DNA of 64,000 nucleotides from Caulifigura coniformis (GTDB lineage Bacteria; Planctomycetota; Planctomycetia; Planctomycetales; Planctomycetaceae). This document shows, one piece after another, positions 38,501 to 47,534 of the stretch (positions are counted from its first letter, which is position 1; each line of letters opens with the position of its first letter). The stretch spans positions 2,683,814 to 2,747,813 of the forward strand of contig NZ_CP036271.1 of the NCBI RefSeq assembly GCF_007745175.1, written 5' to 3'. A program made the position numbers and the translations under genes. Below the pieces are notes generated by a model. The model had not been told where the DNA came from, did not search any database, and saw nothing but the letters and a program-made list of their open reading frames with translations.

Positions 38501-40985
38501 AGTCGTTGGCGTCGAACCAGACCGAATTGCCGCCCGCTGGAACGATGAAACTGATGTCGGCGCTGCGGTTGAAGTTCTGGACGGTCGGAGCAATTTCGAT
38601 GACCTGCTCCGCCGCAGCAGAACCGGTTGTCCCGCTCCACAGTTCGCCGTTCGCCGACCGATTGTTCCCGGAGAACGTGTAATTGACTCCGTAGTAGAAG
38701 TAGCGGGTTCCGGAAACCGTCAACAAGTCGATGGAGACGTCGGCCGTGGCGACGGCTTCGGTGCCCTCGTAGGTCCCGTTCGTCCGCCAAACCTCTTTTC
38801 CGTTCGCGATAAACAGGATGGAATTGTTGCCGAAGACGAAAGGATTGGGGCGCTGCGTGGTTCCGATGCTGTCGAATCGCAGGCCGCTGTCCGTGATCTG
38901 TCCCGTCTGACCATCGTAGTAGGCCATCCCGATGTTCCTCTCCTGCAGCCGGGTATCGGTGAAGAAGAAGAACGTCCGTGTCCGCGTGACGGTAAATCCT
39001 GTGGCCGGGTCCGTGACGGAGACATTCGTCGTCGTAAACCCGAACGGGTTGGTCGACGTGAGCGTCTGGACGGTCATGTCCTTGACAAGACTCGCGGTCT
39101 GCGTCGCCGTGTCGAACCGCCAGGGCTCGAAGTTCGGACTATACTCGCCGAGCGCTCCGACCTTGGAACCGTTCGCGCCGTTATCGGCCGCGAAGTAGAT
39201 CAATCCGTTCGGCCCAAGGAACAACTGCTGGTTCGAGGCATTCGACCGGAAGCCCGTCGGGCTGGTATCCGAGATCGCTTCGGTCGCCCGGAAAGCATCC
39301 GCCATCGACTTCGCGTACGTGAAGTCCTGCTGCGGATCCGGGATATCGAACTGGCTCTGCCAGACATTGAACAACTGGTTGACTTCGCCGCCGGCCTTTT
39401 GAATCAGGCCCGTGGCTGAGTTGACACGCCACAGCTCGAAGTTGGTCTGGCCGTTCTGGTCGTAGGTGTCGGTCGCGACGAAGTACAGCGTTCCATTGAC
39501 ATCCAGCAGGCTGCCCGGATAGCTGCCGCCCGTCGAGTCACCCGACGACGTCAGGTTGCGGTTGATCCCCGCAAACGGATGCCCCGGCACTCCGGACGGA
39601 TCGCTCGCCAGGCGGACGATCTGGGTTCCGCCAGTGGTCCCGTCCGTCTGCCACAGCTCGAAGCCTTCCAGGCCGTCGTTCGCCGAAAAGTAAACCACGC
39701 CGTTGACGAGCGTCAGGTTGTGTGGATTCGAGTTCTGCTTGACGTCCAGAACTCCGTTCGGCCCGGTCTGCGCAATGTCCCTGACCAGCACGGTCCCGGC
39801 GGCGGTGCCGTCGCTCTTCCACAGTTCCTTGCCGACGATTCCGTCGTCCGCGCTGAAGTACAGAACGCCGTTGACCCACAGCATCGAGCTGGGATTCGAG
39901 CCCTGGTTGACGCCGTTGATGACCCCCTGAATGTCCTTGACCAGCCGCGTCCCGGCCACGGTGCCGTCCGAGAACCACAGCTCGTTGCCGACCGCGCCGT
40001 CATTGGCGCTGAAGAACACGCTCGTCCCGTTCGCCGGGGTGATGTCCGTGATGTCGCCATCGCCGTTCGGCTTGATGTTGGCCACCATGAACGTGCCGGC
40101 CGCCGTGCCGTCGGTCCGCCAGAGCTCGCGCCCGTTGTTTACAATGTCGACGGCGGTGAAATACAGCAGGCCACCGGCATCGACCAGTTGCGATGGCGTC
40201 GACGAGCCCGACAGGAAGATCGGGTTGGAATTGATGTCCTTGACGAGCTGCGCGGTGGCGCCGTCAAACGAGTACAGCTCGCGGTTGCCGCCTTGGCCTG
40301 ACAGGTCGTTGGTGGCGGTGAAGTAAAGTCTGCTTCCAGAGACGGTGAGATGGGCCGGGTCGCTTCCTTCGTTCTTGGCGTTTCCAGTCGTGGTGCCATC
40401 CGTCAGCGTCTGCTTGCCATTGATGGCGCTGTTCGCCGTTCCGTTAACATTGTTGGCGTGAATGCCATCGAAGTCGGTGATGCAGGTAAAGTCGGCGAAG
40501 CTCGTCGAGGCATTGATCGACGAGGGATCGAGCGACCAAAGTTCCTTGCCAAGCCCCATCGACGGGTTGCCGTCCGTCGCGACGAAGTACAGCTTGCCCT
40601 GGAAAACTGTCAACTCGCTGATCTGAGTGTTCGGCGAGAAACGGAAGTTCGTCTGATCCGGCAGGATAGTCGTGACGCCAGTCGTCGCGTCGGTGAACGC
40701 CAGAATCGGTTTGTTCGTTACCTGGGAGTTGTAGGTAAAGAAGGTCCGGTTCCCGATCGTTGTGTACTCACGGGCGTTCGACGAATCGTTCTGGTAGTTC
40801 GGATCACCGTTCAGGTCGCCAACATTTGTCACGGCCGCGGGAAGAATTCGGGTTTCAAGCGTGACGACCTGCCCCGACAGCGCTCCGTGATTCAGGCCTG
40901 CAATCTTCCGACGACGGATACGGCGCAACCGGGGACGAAGACCGAGTGACCGCTGAATCCAACCCGCCATCCGAAAGGGTACCAT
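32595..40985 (-). CDS. Giant ELWxxDGT/cadherin-repeat surface protein
   Basis: A 2796-aa exported protein. Arg-rich N-terminus, then TLETRILPAA (42-51), a LEPR-XLL-like signature. Residues about 60-1650 carry ELWxxDGT units (GRELWRTDGTAAGTFMVANI, GKELWKSDGTAAGTVLVRDI, GFELWQTDGTTGGT), thought to form propeller-like folds. Near 1568 a calcium-loop motif, DLDNDGDVDANDSQ, resembles a dockerin half. From about 1705 to the end are ten cadherin-like modules of roughly 105 aa with VxENAPTGTxVG starts and DxNDN-like DENEF ends. ATG 40985 (GGAG upstream) is preferred over an in-frame TTG at 41021. It probably mediates calcium-dependent surface adhesion. It is divergent from the TIGR03032 gene. Confidence 0.88.
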   Translation of the reverse strand: MVPFRMAGWIQRSLGLRPRLRRIRRRKIAGLNHGALSGQVVTLETRILPAAVTNVGDLNGDPNYQNDSSNAREYTTIGNRTFFTYNSQVTNKPILAFTDATTGVTTILPDQTNFRFSPNTQISELTVFQGKLYFVATDGNPSMGLGKELWSLDPSSINASTSFADFTCITDFDGIHANNVNGTANSAINGKQTLTDGTTTGNAKNEGSDPAHLTVSGSRLYFTATNDLSGQGGNRELYSFDGATAQLVKDINSNPIFLSGSSTPSQLVDAGGLLYFTAVDIVNNGRELWRTDGTAAGTFMVANIKPNGDGDITDITPANGTSVFFSANDGAVGNELWFSDGTVAGTRLVKDIQGVINGVNQGSNPSSMLWVNGVLYFSADDGIVGKELWKSDGTAAGTVLVRDIAQTGPNGVLDVKQNSNPHNLTLVNGVVYFSANDGLEGFELWQTDGTTGGTQIVRLASDPSGVPGHPFAGINRNLTSSGDSTGGSYPGSLLDVNGTLYFVATDTYDQNGQTNFELWRVNSATGLIQKAGGEVNQLFNVWQSQFDIPDPQQDFTYAKSMADAFRATEAISDTSPTGFRSNASNQQLFLGPNGLIYFAADNGANGSKVGALGEYSPNFEPWRFDTATQTASLVKDMTVQTLTSTNPFGFTTTNVSVTDPATGFTVTRTRTFFFFTDTRLQERNIGMAYYDGQTGQITDSGLRFDSIGTTQRPNPFVFGNNSILFIANGKEVWRTNGTYEGTEAVATADVSIDLLTVSGTRYFYYGVNYTFSGNNRSANGELWSGTTGSAAAEQVIEIAPTVQNFNRSADISFIVPAGGNSVWFDANDYGNANNGSRDGLWISNGTTDNNGTRFVVSGAAAGAANPTGPQGPDFPYAAASTPGVVYFAAGTTLYRSTIVLGANGVDQAATDAATFAIAPGVGNISQITVVTGGVYFVANGSQLYFSDGINPANTVLVGSFFNLTELTAVGNRLYFVDFGSDIHTSSVTAGVPSAPVSLEATSLNNIHSLVLSGTRLYFSARSAAGGQELWTSLDGGPASQVTDIRAGNTDSLSLSPDFPRHSEIGVGNGLVWFGANDLTLGEVLSSVPSGSSGLTPATSRPDIIRPTTGDSSARDFIILDVDTFGGFSEPTVYFFSDVGPQRSVLSAISSNPSDISLTTIDTYRNWGHVPGDLVFFDDYSAVDTQIESVPTQYEHFGEYGHPQDPYGIYKSGKTATANFGGYLGSQFLFYSGFNSDNTGGQNPFNYGQELYVLWLGGVTRLTDLRVASNTAQGNSNPGYLTSIGNNADGESTFVLFAASSGSSNGALYRVTTTNQAPSTFPVVQVSSATVNPRYLQSLGGGQGTGGLIYFTAGAENARTAWVTDGTTVTQLSTAIVDESAGDGKIFGFSNGRVYFSAREPGNNTNFELYSTAHSLNGSATQLADINPGAAGSRPGNFTDVNGTMYFAANDGTHGFELWKTDGTAAGTVLVSDLEAGAAGSNPGVSISTVIDTDLNGVSTTRTVYTYDGFAVGNTRPDEFGVANAGVNSPNQENPAKPNSGDNTGTATLMFAATTTQHGRELFQVTPSFDLDNDGDVDANDSQTFSFNGQSYTLNSNRIQLVKDMAPGSRSSNPKNLTTIDGTVYFSADDGLSGDTLWQSVGLDQITGNTLTRKMVDDADLFTSNPALVNGIRNPDNFTLLTTNNKTLNRLIFTAANDLGKTELYTLSINHTPVALNLSSNAVAENRPQGTVVGSLVTTDPDFGDSFQYQFVEGVGDTDNNLFQIVGTSLQIKGNLDFELKNQYTVRVRTTDQRGQFYERSFTVNVSDVNEFGETPDDQNIDLKFTDPVTGLDLVNDTARLDEIPSVAPTAPPPTTVDIALATLLPVNDDAITANNVFSIVPGQLDADSFVVDKRNGLNYQVFLKAGAVLDFEAKGQYQVDIQMQDPSVAGSSPVTRRFTLILNDLNESPIGPLSDSDPSSDVPGTPAINGSVLENAANGTTVGIVALAIDPDTQLNPVTYTLTNNAGGRFEIVNTVDGLGRRVGVVQVLNGAGLNYEDPANPSHLWTITVLASSSDGTSESRDFVIQVLDENEFSISSMIDVDPTVNAVMENAPTGTPVGITARAVDQDGSNNVVTYSLYSDAGGRFQIDPVTGVISVLNGALINREVASAFHIYAQATSQDGSTTYTNFIINVLDENEFGVSQIFDLNSAPNVVSENAPNGTAVGITAFAYDSDATNNGVTYSLYSNAGGRFAINPTTGVITVANSALLDRELAAAWHVLVQATSQDGSKSYQDFPIVLADENEFAIGPVFDVDSAPNSVIENAPTGTTVGVTALAVDKDATATTTYSLLNNAGGRFTIHPVTGVVTVLNGALLDREAAAWHIITVLARSSDGSTSQQNFTINLADLNEFPVGPITNAGSGQQSVLEHSPVGTLVGVTARAVDPDATNNQVTYSLTDNSGGRFAVNPITGVVTIANSVLFDREVAASFNFTVKATSQDGSSTERTFTIDVVEVNDNQVSDIIDTNAAVNNVNEKAPTGTIVGITAFASDPDVGALGPITYSLQDTSGGRYKIDPLTGVVTVDDGTRIDFETGPSNLIVVKATSLDGSFKTKSFTITVNDVYEDPVITLDNTTVPENLPAGAPVGLFGVQNASPSSPTYTLVSGTGATNNSSFQIVGNLLRTKSTFNFEAKSTYSIRVRMTSANGLSVTQVFTIGVTNVNEGPTGISLSKSSVKRTSPVGTTVGQLSGIDPDPGSTFTYSLVAGSGSTDNAKFAIAGNQLRVNAPLGTSSRASIRVRVTDQFGMSYEKTFSISLTR
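33190..35050 (-). repeat. Block of closely similar cadherin-module repeats
   Basis: Within the giant gene, about six consecutive modules of 310-330 bp are much more alike than the others: each has ENAPxGTxVGITAxA, TYSLxxNAGGRF, NPxTGVxTV, LLDRE, and ATSQDGS before DENEF. This suggests recent tandem duplication, possibly with length variation between strains. Confidence 0.75.
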
Positions 40986-41418
40986 CGCGCGCTCCGACGT
41001 TCTCAAAGACAATGAATTCAATACGACGTTCTGTCCGGACAGCGTTGTTCAAGAACGATCACAGGATCAGATCAATGCCTGCGCCGATCGAATCAGCAGG
41101 TCGCCACGACCGGCCATCGATTACGTGCAGAGATCCGGCGAGAGGCCCGCCTCGAGATGTTCAGCCGCCAAGGTCCGCGTTGGCCGATGAACCCTTGAGA
41201 GTGACCTCAATTGTGAAATGTTCTAAGACTCCGTGCAACCGACACAGCCGAATTGCCAGGGACCCGCGACACCCGCGACTGGCAACTCGCCCAAATAACA
41301 CCCCAAGCCATTCAAGAGTTCCGGGATTCTGGCCAGAATCCCGACATGTCACCTCGCCGGACGCGCTCCATGTTCGCCCGGAAATAGCCACCAACAAGCA
41401 TCCCCTGAGATCATTTGC
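40986..41418. promoter_or_regulatory. Divergent control region with a 22-bp palindrome
   Basis: 433 nt between the divergent giant surface-protein and TIGR03032 genes. A perfect palindrome lies at 41322-41343 (left half CGGGATTCTGG, right half its exact reverse complement), 76 nt before the TIGR03032 start. It could be an operator for a dimeric regulator. No other clear motif is seen. Confidence 0.5.
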
Positions 41419-42579
41419 ATGGCGACCGAGGACAGTCCAGATGCTATTTCCCCCTCGGTCCCGAAAATCTCCGGGGACGGTTCTCCAAACGGACTTGTCG
41501 AAGTCCGCTACGAGTACACCTCGCTCCTGCCGGAGATCCTGCAGTTTGCAGGGGTCACCGTCCTCGTCTCTACGTACCAGGCGGGCAAGATGCTGGCGCT
41601 CGGCTCACATGCCGGGAATGTCACCGTCTCGTCCTGCCATTTTGACCGTGCCATGGGGCTGGCCGTCGATCAAACACGCATCGCCATCGGAACACGACGA
41701 CAGATTCACTTCCTCAAGTCGGCCCCCGAACTGGGGCCAAGAATGCCGCCGGAAGGAACGCGCGACGGCTGCTGGCTCCCGCGCCAAAGTTTCTATACAG
41801 GCAATGTTCAGGGACATGAACTGGCCTGGGGCAACGACGGCCTCTGGGTCGTCAACACCCTGTTCTCCTCCCTCTGCACTCTCCATGAAGACTACAGCTT
41901 CGTCCCCCGCTGGCAGCCGCCGTTCATCAAGGAACTGGCGGCGCAGGACCGCTGTCATCTCAATGGGCTGGCCATGGAGAACGGGCGACCGCGATTCGTC
42001 ACCGTGATGGCCGAGTCCAATGAACCCGTCGGCTGGCGTGAGAATAAGGCCACGACGGGGTGCGTCATTGATGTGGCATCAGGCCAGAGCCTCGCTCGCG
42101 GCCTGTCGATGCCGCATTCTCCAAGGCTTTATGGGGGCAGGCTTTGGGTGCTCAACTCTGGCCTCGGCCAGCTTGGGACCGTGGATCCCGCGACGGGCCG
42201 GTACGAGTCGGTGGAACGCGTCCCGGGCTACACGCGCGGCCTGGCTTTCGCCGGCCAATTCGCGTTCGTCGGGCTCTCGAAGATTCGTGAGACCTCGGTC
42301 TTTGGCGGCGTCCCGATTGCGGAGGATCGGCAGAACCTCAAGTGCGGGGTCGCCGTCATTGATCTGCAGACGGGCCGATCGATCGCGGCGTTCCAGTTCT
42401 TCTCGGGTGTCGAAGAGATTTTCGCAATTGATGTGATTCCGCAGAAGAACGCTCACATCCAGGGGCCTTCGAGCGACCAGGATGACGAGGCCCATGATGT
42501 GTGGGTGGCTCCGCCACCTGGCAAGCCGGTCGGGCCGGAGCCGGAAGCAGCGATTTATCACAGGCCGTTTCGGACGTAG
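41419..42579 (+). CDS. TIGR03032 family protein
   Basis: A 386-aa protein with the TIGR03032/DUF4915-type pattern: LVSTYQAGKMLALG near residue 50, then FDRAMGLAVDQTRIAIGTRR, HELAWGNDGLWVVNTLFSSL, CHLNGLAMENGRPRFVTVMA, MPHSPRLYGGRLWVLNSGLG and YTRGLAFAGQFAFVGLSKIR. The fold is probably a beta-propeller; no activity is established. There is no signal peptide. It is divergent from the giant surface-protein gene, with which it may be functionally linked; that link is inference from position. The stop codon lies inside a strong hairpin. Confidence 0.85.
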   Translation: MATEDSPDAISPSVPKISGDGSPNGLVEVRYEYTSLLPEILQFAGVTVLVSTYQAGKMLALGSHAGNVTVSSCHFDRAMGLAVDQTRIAIGTRRQIHFLKSAPELGPRMPPEGTRDGCWLPRQSFYTGNVQGHELAWGNDGLWVVNTLFSSLCTLHEDYSFVPRWQPPFIKELAAQDRCHLNGLAMENGRPRFVTVMAESNEPVGWRENKATTGCVIDVASGQSLARGLSMPHSPRLYGGRLWVLNSGLGQLGTVDPATGRYESVERVPGYTRGLAFAGQFAFVGLSKIRETSVFGGVPIAEDRQNLKCGVAVIDLQTGRSIAAFQFFSGVEEIFAIDVIPQKNAHIQGPSSDQDDEAHDVWVAPPPGKPVGPEPEAAIYHRPFRT

Positions 42580-42602
42580 GGCAGGCAGAGCCTGCCCTAC
42601 GT
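42574..42602. terminator. Bidirectional hairpin overlapping a stop codon
   Basis: ACGTAGGGCAGGC pairs perfectly with GCCTGCCCTACGT around AGA. The left arm contains the TAG of the TIGR03032 gene (42577-42579), and the right arm ends 2 nt before the stop of the convergent small gene. T-runs are absent. Confidence 0.65.
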
Positions 42603-42603
42603 G

Positions 42604-42969
42604 TCAGTCTTCGGTCGGCCCGTATCGCAGCTCGAGCGCCCGCCCGCGCAAGGTCGTCGAAACTCGACACCCATTTCCGTCACGCCGGTAATCGATTAGC
42701 TTCAGCAGTTCTGGCAACCCATTGTCGGGATAGGTCAGCGGGAGTTCCCCAAGGTTGGCGGGAAACGCGCCCGTTGCTTCGCGCCCCTGGAGCTGCTGAT
42801 TGACTTCGTGCCAGAGGGCACTGTGCGCCGAGTCTCGCGCCGCGCGTCGTGCGTTGCAGAAACTGGGAACCGCCAGGACAACGCCCAACACGAGAGCAAA
42901 CGCAACACAGCCGAGCAGCAACGGATCTCGCTGCGACCGCCCGAGCGGATCCTTTGTCGTGGAGCTCAA
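42604..42969 (-). CDS. Small single-span membrane protein, paralogue A
   Basis: A 121-aa protein: one membrane helix (LLLGCVAFALVLGVVLAVP), then a soluble domain with WHEVNQQLQGREATGAFPAN and LIDYRRDGNGCRVSTTLRG, YGP near the end. It is homologous to the gene immediately upstream, with which it overlaps by 4 nt, and probably arose by tandem duplication. I do not recognise the family. The single-helix-plus-Pro/Tyr-rich small domain recalls pseudopilin-like proteins, but no prepilin cleavage motif is visible. Confidence 0.65.
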   Translation of the reverse strand: MSSTTKDPLGRSQRDPLLLGCVAFALVLGVVLAVPSFCNARRAARDSAHSALWHEVNQQLQGREATGAFPANLGELPLTYPDNGLPELLKLIDYRRDGNGCRVSTTLRGRALELRYGPTED

Positions 42970-43346
42970 TTGTCCTTCACCTGCGGTTCCGAAGGACTCT
43001 CGGGTTGTCGCGGTCCGTACACCTTTTCAACCTTCTCGCCGAGCAACGTCGTTGAAACCCGGCATCCCGTCCCCTCGCGCCTGTAGTCGATCCGTTTAAG
43101 CCGCTCCGCGGACAGCTCGTCCAGTGGTGCGCACAGCTCTTCGAGACTCGCTGGGAACTCCCCCGTTGTTTCGCGAGCTTCAAGTTGCTTGTTGAGGTTC
43201 AGCCAGAACACTTTGAAAGCCGCATCACTTGTTGCCGCACTGGTCCGCTGCATCCTGATGACATTCAAACCGGCCAGTACGACGAGAATCGCGGTCAGGA
43301 TGGCCACCAGGGCCGTCAGTCGAGTCTTCGACTCGGTCTCTTTCAT
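42966..43346 (-). CDS. Small single-span membrane protein, paralogue B
   Basis: A 126-aa protein with the same layout as paralogue A: helix LTALVAILTAILVVLAGLNV, then FWLNLNKQLEARETTGEFPA, RIDYRREGTGCRVSTTLLGE and YGP. ATG 43346 gives a compact basic N-terminus (MKETESKTR); a further in-frame start at 43385 is less likely. It is divergent from ilvD. Function unknown. Confidence 0.65.
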   Translation of the reverse strand: MKETESKTRLTALVAILTAILVVLAGLNVIRMQRTSAATSDAAFKVFWLNLNKQLEARETTGEFPASLEELCAPLDELSAERLKRIDYRREGTGCRVSTTLLGEKVEKVYGPRQPESPSEPQVKDN

Positions 43347-43463
43347 TGGTCCCTCGCCCCGAATCTGCTGAAATAGCGGTCCCATCGACGAACGCCGTGA
43401 ACTTCGATTCCCCGTTTGGCGTCTTGGGTTGCGTCCTGTTCCGTTTTACGTCCTGCCCCTGCC

Positions 43464-45140
<1,677 letters not shown>

Positions 45141-45202
45141 CGTCGGACCGCGACAGGCGGCGGGGAGAAACGTCTCGAATGAAGTCGCTGGCGGGCGAAT
45201 GG

Positions 45203-46108
45203 TCAGCCGGTCAGCGACTTTTCAAACGCCACACGCGCCTTGTTCATCGCCGCCGTCACTTCGCCGGCCGTCGGCAGGATCGGCACGCCCCGCGGAACCG
45301 GGTGCATAAAGACTTCAACGTGTCCCCCGTACTGGATGTCGCGAAGTGCTTTGACGACCGGGCCGAAATCGAGCGAGCCATAGCCCGGAAGCTGCTTCAT
45401 CTCGTCGTCCTTCGGCAGCTTCGTCATGCATCCCATCCCATGCTCCCACGCATAGAAGTGGACGAGCTTCGGGCCCAGGTCGCGAATCAGGCCGGCCAGC
45501 GTCTCCGGCTCCTGGGGGAGATGGTAAGGCGCGAGCGCAATGCCCAGACGCGGGGACGACTTCGCAAAGTCCGCCAGGTAGCGGAGAGAGTCCGGGCTTT
45601 CGATCAGGGCCTTGCCATGATTCTCGATCGCGATCGTCACCCCGAGCCGCTCGGCCACGGCAAGGTGCGGTTCCATCCGCGTTACGAACTCTCGGACAGC
45701 CTCCTTGAGACTTCCCTGCGGAGGCTTGCCGGAACCGGTCACGATCAGCGACCCGCCGAAATCGTGCAGGTACTCCATTTCCTTCTCGAGTCCATACGGC
45801 CCGAGGTCGTAACGCGTCGTCATCGCCAGCCGGACGCCGTGTTCCTTCAGCAGGCGACCGAATCCATCCCGTCCGAGCGCATCCGCCTGCTCGCGCTGAT
45901 CCCCATGAACCTTCGGCCACAGATCGATGCCGTCGGCGTGAATCTTCGCGACTTCCGGAAGGATTTCCGCCAGCCGCATCGTGCCATACATGCATGAGGG
46001 GAGCAGGTACCTGAACTGAAACGGACTTCCCTCACCGAGCACGGGAGCCGCAGCGAAGGCGGCCGTCGCCGCGAGAAACTGGCGACGGGTCCACACGTTG
46101 TTCGACAT
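45203..46108 (-). CDS. Tat-exported sugar phosphate isomerase/epimerase-like TIM-barrel protein
   Basis: A 301-aa protein. TRRQFLAATAAFAAAP at the N-terminus is a twin-arginine signal, so it is likely exported folded. The body is an AP-endonuclease-2/xylose-isomerase-like TIM barrel: ADGIDLWPKVHGD, LGVTIAIENHGKALIES (candidate metal Glu), KLVHFYAWEHGMG and GHVEVFMHP. These proteins bind divalent metals and act on sugars in planctomycetes. Substrate unknown. ATG 46108 is chosen because the Tat motif follows it closely; the frame is open to 46153. Confidence 0.82.
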   Translation of the reverse strand: MSNNVWTRRQFLAATAAFAAAPVLGEGSPFQFRYLLPSCMYGTMRLAEILPEVAKIHADGIDLWPKVHGDQREQADALGRDGFGRLLKEHGVRLAMTTRYDLGPYGLEKEMEYLHDFGGSLIVTGSGKPPQGSLKEAVREFVTRMEPHLAVAERLGVTIAIENHGKALIESPDSLRYLADFAKSSPRLGIALAPYHLPQEPETLAGLIRDLGPKLVHFYAWEHGMGCMTKLPKDDEMKQLPGYGSLDFGPVVKALRDIQYGGHVEVFMHPVPRGVPILPTAGEVTAAMNKARVAFEKSLTG

Positions 46109-46366
46109 CGCACAACCACAGGTTTGAGGCGGAAGACAGGTCGGGCCGTCCATTGTCCGGGGCCCTCGAACGTCGATCGGACTTGATCGTCGCCGTCACG
46201 ATACTGCAAGCGGGCCAGCGTTCGTCGCCAGAAATCGCGCTTGCGGCCGCGATCCCTGATTTCGTATTGTCCACATTGCATTCGAGGCCGAGTGCAAAGG
46301 CTGTGCGAAGTTGATTGATTGGGCGATCCTGCACAGAGCGCCCAGGTCACGTCGCGGAGCGGGCAG

Positions 46367-47263
46367 ATGTCGACCGGTCGGGCCACCGTCGGGTTGGAGA
46401 TTTCGAATTCGTTGATCGAGCACCTGCGGCGCGGTGTCGGCCGGCTGCAGATGCTTCCTCCATTGGCCAAAGAGGCCATGGAGATTGTCAACACGGACGA
46501 CTGCGACCTGTTAAAGGTCGCGTCGATCATCCAGCGCGACGTCAAGCTTGCCACCTTCATTCTGCGCGTCGCCAACAGCACCGCATTCTCCCCGCCAAAG
46601 CCGATCGCCAGTCTGAATCACGCGGTGCTGTTCATCGGACGCCGGCGCGCACGCGATTTCATTATCACCGCCAGCCTGATGGCGCTGTCGAACACCGTTC
46701 CAGCCAGCCTCCACACGCGACAGGCCACGCTCGCCTCCCACGGATTCCTCACTGCCGTCATGGCGACGAAGATCAACCACTTGCTGAAGCTGGGCTTCGA
46801 CGGCGAGGAGTTCACGGCAGGCCTGATGCACGATTTCGGCCGCACGCTGATGATGATTGCCGATCCGGTGAACACTCCACACATCGACCCCCTCGATTTC
46901 AATGAGCCGGTCGGCATCGAGGGCCGCGAGCGCCTGCACCTGGGGGCATCGCACGCCGAAATCGGCGCCTGGTTTGCCGCCACCAACGAACTGCCCGATT
47001 CACTCGTGTCGGCCATTCGCTTTCACCACGCTCCAGAGGAAGCCGGAGACGGCCTCATGATGGCCGCGTTGATCAGCGCCGCCGACCATGCCGTGAACGA
47101 CATGCAGCGTTCCGACGCGCGGGCCGGGTACGATCCGGCGACGAACCGCGGAATTCTGCTGCTCGAACAGTCGGGTGTCCCCGACGCCAGCGGACGGTTC
47201 GCCTCCGCGATCGACGTCCTGCGGAAGGACGTCGTCGAAGCGGCCCAGTCGTTCCAGTCATGA
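46367..47263 (+). CDS. HDOD-domain signalling protein
   Basis: A 298-aa cytosolic protein almost entirely made of an HDOD domain: LRRGVGRLQMLPPLAKEAME, IIQRDVKLATFILRVANSTA, LNHAVLFIGRRRARDFIITA, and the HD-like GLMHDFGRTLMMIA with SAIRFHHAPEEAG. HDOD proteins are degenerate HD phosphohydrolases that often act in signalling with histidine kinases. The ATG at 46367 has GGAG 7-10 nt upstream. It lies 272 nt before the giant hybrid kinase gene on the same strand, so a shared pathway is possible. Confidence 0.88.
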   Translation: MSTGRATVGLEISNSLIEHLRRGVGRLQMLPPLAKEAMEIVNTDDCDLLKVASIIQRDVKLATFILRVANSTAFSPPKPIASLNHAVLFIGRRRARDFIITASLMALSNTVPASLHTRQATLASHGFLTAVMATKINHLLKLGFDGEEFTAGLMHDFGRTLMMIADPVNTPHIDPLDFNEPVGIEGRERLHLGASHAEIGAWFAATNELPDSLVSAIRFHHAPEEAGDGLMMAALISAADHAVNDMQRSDARAGYDPATNRGILLLEQSGVPDASGRFASAIDVLRKDVVEAAQSFQS

Positions 47264-47534
47264 CCGCAGACCACCACCAACGGTGGATGGCCAGATCCCG
47301 TGCCGCCAATGCGACCGGCCCGCCCGAGTGCTCCCGTCGTCGGGGGGAGAGGGGGACGCGGAATTGGTTGACGCCCGCCGTCTCTTGTCGACACTACAGC
47401 CGCGGTGCCTGTCAGCAGCGCCCCCTGTCGCTGCCGCAATTCTGCCATACTGTAGAGTCACTGTCCGATTGTGGACCGGCCCGGACCGATGACAGCTGCG
47501 TTGATATTCCACATTTTCCTCCGGTAGACGGTGC

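Noticed and set aside
46319-46366. An upstream TTG start for the HDOD protein
   Set aside because: The ATG at 46367 has GGAG at good spacing, and the extra residues have no domain similarity.
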